A stretch of DNA of 7,671 nucleotides from contig JALHUF010000234.1 of the NCBI GenBank assembly GCA_022866195.1, positions 1 to 7,671 of the forward strand, given 5' to 3'. The position numbers and the translations under genes are program-made. Origin of the DNA: Terriglobia bacterium. Its GTDB lineage: Bacteria > Acidobacteriota > Terriglobia > UBA7540. The notes below the pieces were generated by a model. The model was not told the DNA's origin. It did not search any database and saw only the letters and a list, made by a program, of their open reading frames with translations. The stretch's first letter is position 1. Each line of letters begins with the position of its first letter. This document shows, piece by piece, positions 4,677 to 7,671 of this stretch.

Positions 4677-6068
4677 ATGCGAAGGACAAGGCTGATAACA
4701 CCCGTCATTATACTGTTAGGTACATTTCTCGGTACCTATGCTCGGGCCGAAGAGCCCTCGGAAAAGGCAGCGCTTACGCTGGAGGAAGCGGTGGCGCTGG
4801 CGGTCGAACGCAACCAGCAGGTGCTCATCGCGCGCGCTCAGGCCGACATCCTCAAGGGTCGCTACCGCGAAGTTCGCGCGCAAGCCTTGCCCATGATCAA
4901 CCTCAACGGCAGCGCGCTCCGCTGGCGCGACCCGTCGTTCCTGAACTCTTCCAGCTTCGACAAGATTCCGGCGGAATTCCGCGATGCGCTGCAGGTCACC
5001 CCCGCCAACCTCTTCGACTACAACATCAACGTCTCTCAACCCCTTTACACTTCAGGGAAAGTGGGGACAGCGCTGAAGCTGGCCAGTCTGGAAACGGAAG
5101 GTGTGGGCGTGGACCGTGCGCGGGTGGAGCAAGACATCCGGCTGCGGGTGATTCGAGCCTTCTACGACCTGATCCTGGCCGAGCGACTGCTGGACGTCAG
5201 CCGCGCGGCAGTCCAGCAACGCCAGCTGCACCTGGACATGGCTCGCACCCGATACGCCGCGGGAGTAGCCACTGAGGTAGACGTCCTCCGCTCGCAAGTG
5301 AGTGTGGCCAATGCCCAGCCGGAGCTGATCCGGTCGGAGAACGCTGTCCGGCGCGCGCGCTCCGTGCTCAACAACCTGTTGGTGCGCCCGGTGGATTATC
5401 CAACGGTTGCCCGGGGGGAACTCACCTTCGTTCCCCAGGCCAAGACCGACGCGCAGCAGATTGCCCGTCAGGCGGTGGAGCACCGGCCGGAGCTCGAGCG
5501 CTTGCGCATCAACGAACTGGAAGCAGAATCCCAGAAGAAGCTGGCAAACGCCGAGAATCGGCTACGCTTGGACTTCAACGGCCAGTATGGGTTCTCTGCC
5601 CGGCAGCCCTCCAGCTTGTGGAACCACAATTTCACTCGCTGGATGTTTACGCTGAGCGTAGGTCTCCCTCTCTTTGACGGCGGCCGCCGCTCAGGCCTTT
5701 ACCAACAGGCCATGGCCCAGCGCAAGGTCACGGGGCTGGTGCGTTCAGAGCAGGAAAATGCCGTGCGCCTGGAAGTCCAGACGGCTCTCGATGAAATCGA
5801 GCGGGCAGAAAAGACCGTCGAAGCTGCCCGGCTCAACGTGCGCGAGGCGGAACGAGTCCTGGCCATGACCCAGGACAACTATCGGTATGGCGCAGCCACC
5901 ACGCTGGACGTCACTGACGCGCAGGCCGCACTCACTGCCGCACGCTGGAACCTGTGGCAGGGTCTCCACGACCACGTGCTGGCCCGGGCGCAGCTTCGCT
6001 GGGCGATGGGTTTGGACCCGGTGGAAAAAACACAAACGAATTCGGGAGAGGGGCATGGCGGAAATTAA
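4677..6068 (+). CDS. TolC family outer-membrane efflux channel (463 aa)
   Basis: The product should be the outer-membrane channel of a tripartite efflux pump. Residues 1-24 form a signal peptide (basic MRRTR, hydrophobic core, cleavage after ARA); with no lipobox cysteine, this looks like a signal peptidase I substrate. The mature part has the internal duplication of the OEP fold. A first repeat contains 'ARTRYAAGVATEVDVLRSQ' (about 190-208) and a second 'TQDNYRYGAATTLDVTDAQA' (about 398-417), each beside long amphipathic helices that build the periplasmic tunnel. Length is normal. ATG 4677 is fixed by the signal peptide. The first 15-20 codons use ATA and TTA, unlike the GC-rich codons that follow, and they contain an inverted repeat at 4717-4738. 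The last 14 bp overlap the adaptor gene, which indicates translational coupling. Confidence 0.92.
   Translation: MRRTRLITPVIILLGTFLGTYARAEEPSEKAALTLEEAVALAVERNQQVLIARAQADILKGRYREVRAQALPMINLNGSALRWRDPSFLNSSSFDKIPAEFRDALQVTPANLFDYNINVSQPLYTSGKVGTALKLASLETEGVGVDRARVEQDIRLRVIRAFYDLILAERLLDVSRAAVQQRQLHLDMARTRYAAGVATEVDVLRSQVSVANAQPELIRSENAVRRARSVLNNLLVRPVDYPTVARGELTFVPQAKTDAQQIARQAVEHRPELERLRINELEAESQKKLANAENRLRLDFNGQYGFSARQPSSLWNHNFTRWMFTLSVGLPLFDGGRRSGLYQQAMAQRKVTGLVRSEQENAVRLEVQTALDEIERAEKTVEAARLNVREAERVLAMTQDNYRYGAATTLDVTDAQAALTAARWNLWQGLHDHVLARAQLRWAMGLDPVEKTQTNSGEGHGGN
4717..4738 (+). repeat. Inverted repeat in the tolC signal-peptide codons
   Basis: TAGGTAC (4717-4723) and GTACCTA (4732-4738) are perfect 7-bp inverted arms around an 8-bp spacer. 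The block CGGTACCTATG at 4730-4740 matches CGGTAGGTATG at 4048-4058 in the putative operator, apart from the two central bases. A TATACT hexamer identical to the tetR -10 box also lies just upstream, at 4709-4714. It may be a second operator or an RNA hairpin, or it may be coincidence. Confidence 0.45.
6044..6053 (+). promoter_or_regulatory. Purine-rich Shine-Dalgarno of the adaptor gene
   Basis: GGGAGAGGGG lies inside the end of the tolC-like gene and stops one base before ATG 6055. Its GGAG core (6045-6048) is 6 nt from that ATG. It supports 6055 as the start, rather than earlier in-frame ATG codons that would give a prefix with no signal peptide. Confidence 0.6.
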
Positions 6069-7206
6069 GCACCCGCGGTTCCGCGTTGTACCGGCGCTAG
6101 TTCTGGGGGGCGGACTGCTTTCAATTCTGTTCCTGCTCTCCGCCTGTTCCCGGGAGGCAGCGAAGTCCACCACGGCGGTTCCGGCCCTCCCTGTGCGGGT
6201 CGTGCGCGTCGAACCCCAGCCCTTGGAAGTGGCCCTGGACGTTACGGGCTCGCTCGTGTCCTCGGTGGCGGTGGATGTGAAGACGCAATTCGCCGGCCGG
6301 GTTATCGCCCTACTCAAGGAGGACGGCGCGCGCGTTCAGAAAGGTGAACTCCTGGCGGTGCTGGAAGAAACTGATGCCCGGCTGGCGCTTGGCCAGGCCC
6401 GCGCCACGTTGGACGTGGCGCAAGCGACTCTCGACCGCACCCGAGTGGCAGAGGAGCACGCGCGGCGCGAGCAGGAGCGAGCCCAGAACCTCCTCCGCTC
6501 CGGGGGCATCACCGACCGCGATTTCCAGACCGCGGAGGTCACGGCCCGTGACGCTCGCGCCCAGGTGAAATTGGCGGAAGCACAGGTCGCGCAGGCGCAG
6601 CAAGCCGTGGCCTCTGCCCAAAAGCATTTGAACGATTGCCGCATCGTGTCCCCGATCACCGGCGAAGTCGAACACAAGTTCTACAACCCCGGGAGCTGGG
6701 TGGATGGCAATACCCTCCTTTACAGGCTTGTGGATAACCAGCGTCTGGAGCTGGAGGCCTACGTGGCTTCGTCCGAGATTGCGTCCCTGGCACAGGGGCA
6801 GAAGATCGGCTTCAGGGTGGCGGCCTTCCCCGAGGAGGAATTCTCCGCCAGTATCCTCACCCTCAACCCCGCTGTGCAGCCCCAGAATCGTTCGCTGCTG
6901 GTGCGCGCCGCCGTCCCCAACCCCACGCGAAAACTCAAGGCCGGCATGTTTGTGAAAGGGCGAATCATCACCGGGGTGAAGCCTGCGGCGATGGTGGTGC
7001 CGCCGGACGCCATCTGGCATCGCGTGGGGCAGCCATCGTTTCTCTACGTGGTGGAGCAAAACCGGGCCCGCCGCCGCGAGGTCAAACTGGGGCTCGAACA
7101 ACCGCAAGCCATCGAGGTGACCGCCGGTCTCAGAGCCGGCGACCTGGTGGTGGCGGAGCAGAGTCTGGAGCTCGCCGAAGGGGTGAGCATCACCCCGCGG
7201 CCTTAG
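6055..7206 (+). CDS. RND efflux periplasmic adaptor (membrane-fusion) lipoprotein (383 aa)
   Basis: This is the periplasmic adaptor linking the RND pump to the TolC channel. A lipoprotein signal runs to residue 30, with the lipobox L28-S-A-C31, so Cys31 is probably lipidated. Residues about 72-107 are the first half of the lipoyl domain (AGRVIALLKEDGARVQKGELL). About 105-195 are an alanine- and glutamine-rich coiled-coil hairpin with heptad-like repeats, and about 195-230 are the second lipoyl half (CRIVSPITGEVEHKFYNPGSWV). The beta-barrel and membrane-proximal domains make up the rest, ending with the usual 'GLRAGDLVVAEQSLELAEG' stretch. Length is typical of the HlyD/AcrA family. The start at 6055 is preferred because it yields the signal peptide. 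The gene overlaps the channel gene by 14 bp and stops 6 bp before the pump gene. The substrate cannot be predicted. Confidence 0.92.
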   Translation: MAEIKHPRFRVVPALVLGGGLLSILFLLSACSREAAKSTTAVPALPVRVVRVEPQPLEVALDVTGSLVSSVAVDVKTQFAGRVIALLKEDGARVQKGELLAVLEETDARLALGQARATLDVAQATLDRTRVAEEHARREQERAQNLLRSGGITDRDFQTAEVTARDARAQVKLAEAQVAQAQQAVASAQKHLNDCRIVSPITGEVEHKFYNPGSWVDGNTLLYRLVDNQRLELEAYVASSEIASLAQGQKIGFRVAAFPEEEFSASILTLNPAVQPQNRSLLVRAAVPNPTRKLKAGMFVKGRIITGVKPAAMVVPPDAIWHRVGQPSFLYVVEQNRARRREVKLGLEQPQAIEVTAGLRAGDLVVAEQSLELAEGVSITPRP

Positions 7207-7212
7207 AAGACT

Positions 7213-7671
7213 ATGTTTCTTTCCAACCTCTCGATTCGCCAGCCGGTCTTCGCCACCATGATGGTGGTGGCGCTGGTGGTGGTCGGCATCTTCTCCTACA
7301 GCGAGCTGAAGATCGACCTCTTCCCCAACATTGACATTCCGGTGATCAGCATCACCACGACCTATCCGGGCGTGGCGCCAGAGACCGTGGAGACCGAAGT
7401 CACCAAGCGCATCGAAGAAGCGGTCAACCCGATCGGCGGCATCCGGCACATCAGCTCGGTTACCACCGAGGGCATTTCGAGCGTGGTGGTCGAGTTCCAA
7501 CTGGGCAAGAATATCAACACGGCGCTTCTGGAAGTGCAGAGCAAGATCAACGGCGTCCGCAGCCTGTTTCCGCGCGAGGTGAAAGAGCCGGTCATTCAGC
7601 AGATCCGCTTCGAGGAGCTGCCCATTCTCTCAGTCGTGGTGCTTTCGCCGACGCTGGACGCCAAGGCGCTC
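7213..7671 (+). CDS. RND family efflux pump inner-membrane subunit, N-terminal part (partial)
   Basis: The frame is open from ATG 7213 to the window end (153 codons). It encodes the start of an AcrB/MdtB-like proton-driven transporter. A first transmembrane helix at about 12-30 (VFATMMVVALVVVGIFSY) is followed by the family hallmark 'LKIDLFPNIDIPVISITTTYPG', then 'APETVETEVTKRIEEAV', 'GIRHISSVTTEGISSVVVEF' and 'EVQSKINGVRSLFPREV' of the first porter subdomain. Full proteins are about 1,000-1,050 residues, so most of this gene lies outside the window. It is the last visible gene of the tetR-led operon and follows the adaptor stop by 6 bp with only a weak purine stretch upstream. The sequence is closest in feel to hydrophobe/amphiphile (HAE) exporters rather than metal-ion pumps. 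That is inferred from the 'YPG' and 'TTEG' segments, and the substrate is unknown. Confidence 0.93.
   Translation, partial: MFLSNLSIRQPVFATMMVVALVVVGIFSYSELKIDLFPNIDIPVISITTTYPGVAPETVETEVTKRIEEAVNPIGGIRHISSVTTEGISSVVVEFQLGKNINTALLEVQSKINGVRSLFPREVKEPVIQQIRFEELPILSVVVLSPTLDAKAL

Noticed and set aside
6310..7500. 396-codon open frame on the minus strand across the adaptor and pump genes
   Set aside because: It is His/Gly/Asp-rich, as expected for the antisense of GC-rich codons, matches no family I recognise, and lies opposite two certain genes.

Overview
This is a GC-rich window from a Gram-negative bacterium. A TolC-type outer-membrane channel, a lipoprotein membrane-fusion protein and an RND pump imply a double membrane. 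Base composition, codon use and the TetR–TolC–MFP–RND order would suit Acidobacteriota or a deltaproteobacterium-like lineage, but that is only inference. Every gene I can support lies on the + strand; I saw no tRNA, rRNA, CRISPR array or insertion sequence.

Left edge (1-741): the 3' end of an ABC-transporter ATPase gene, then what looks like the eroded C-terminal end of its ABC-2 permease partner. That remnant has an in-frame TAG and no usable start. A gene-poor spacer follows.

Centre-left (742-2599): a compact cassette of three tightly packed or overlapping genes. Two are divergent DUF488 proteins, each keeping a Cys-Ser/Ala-Glu...Cys-His-Arg motif. The third resembles the 'dual OB domain' proteins. 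The function of such cassettes is not established to my knowledge. The arrangement suggests a nucleic-acid- or nucleotide-directed system (conflict, defence or modification), and it is the best candidate here for an undescribed system.

Centre (2642-3934): a gene with a good ribosome-binding site, 42 bp after the cassette. It encodes a fusion of an N-terminal acyl-carrier-protein domain (Ser45) with a KAS III/FabH-like condensing enzyme with Cys218, His354 and Asn384. It may be cotranscribed with the cassette or may be a separate unit.

Right half (4056-7671): an efflux operon of TetR regulator, TolC-family channel, periplasmic adaptor lipoprotein and RND pump (cut by the window end). The genes are 6 bp apart or overlap. 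A strong sigma70-like promoter lies just before tetR. A 30-bp imperfect palindrome covers its -10 box and the tetR start codon, which suggests autorepression and therefore control of the whole pump. A second inverted repeat with a related half-site lies inside the signal-peptide codons of the tolC-like gene.
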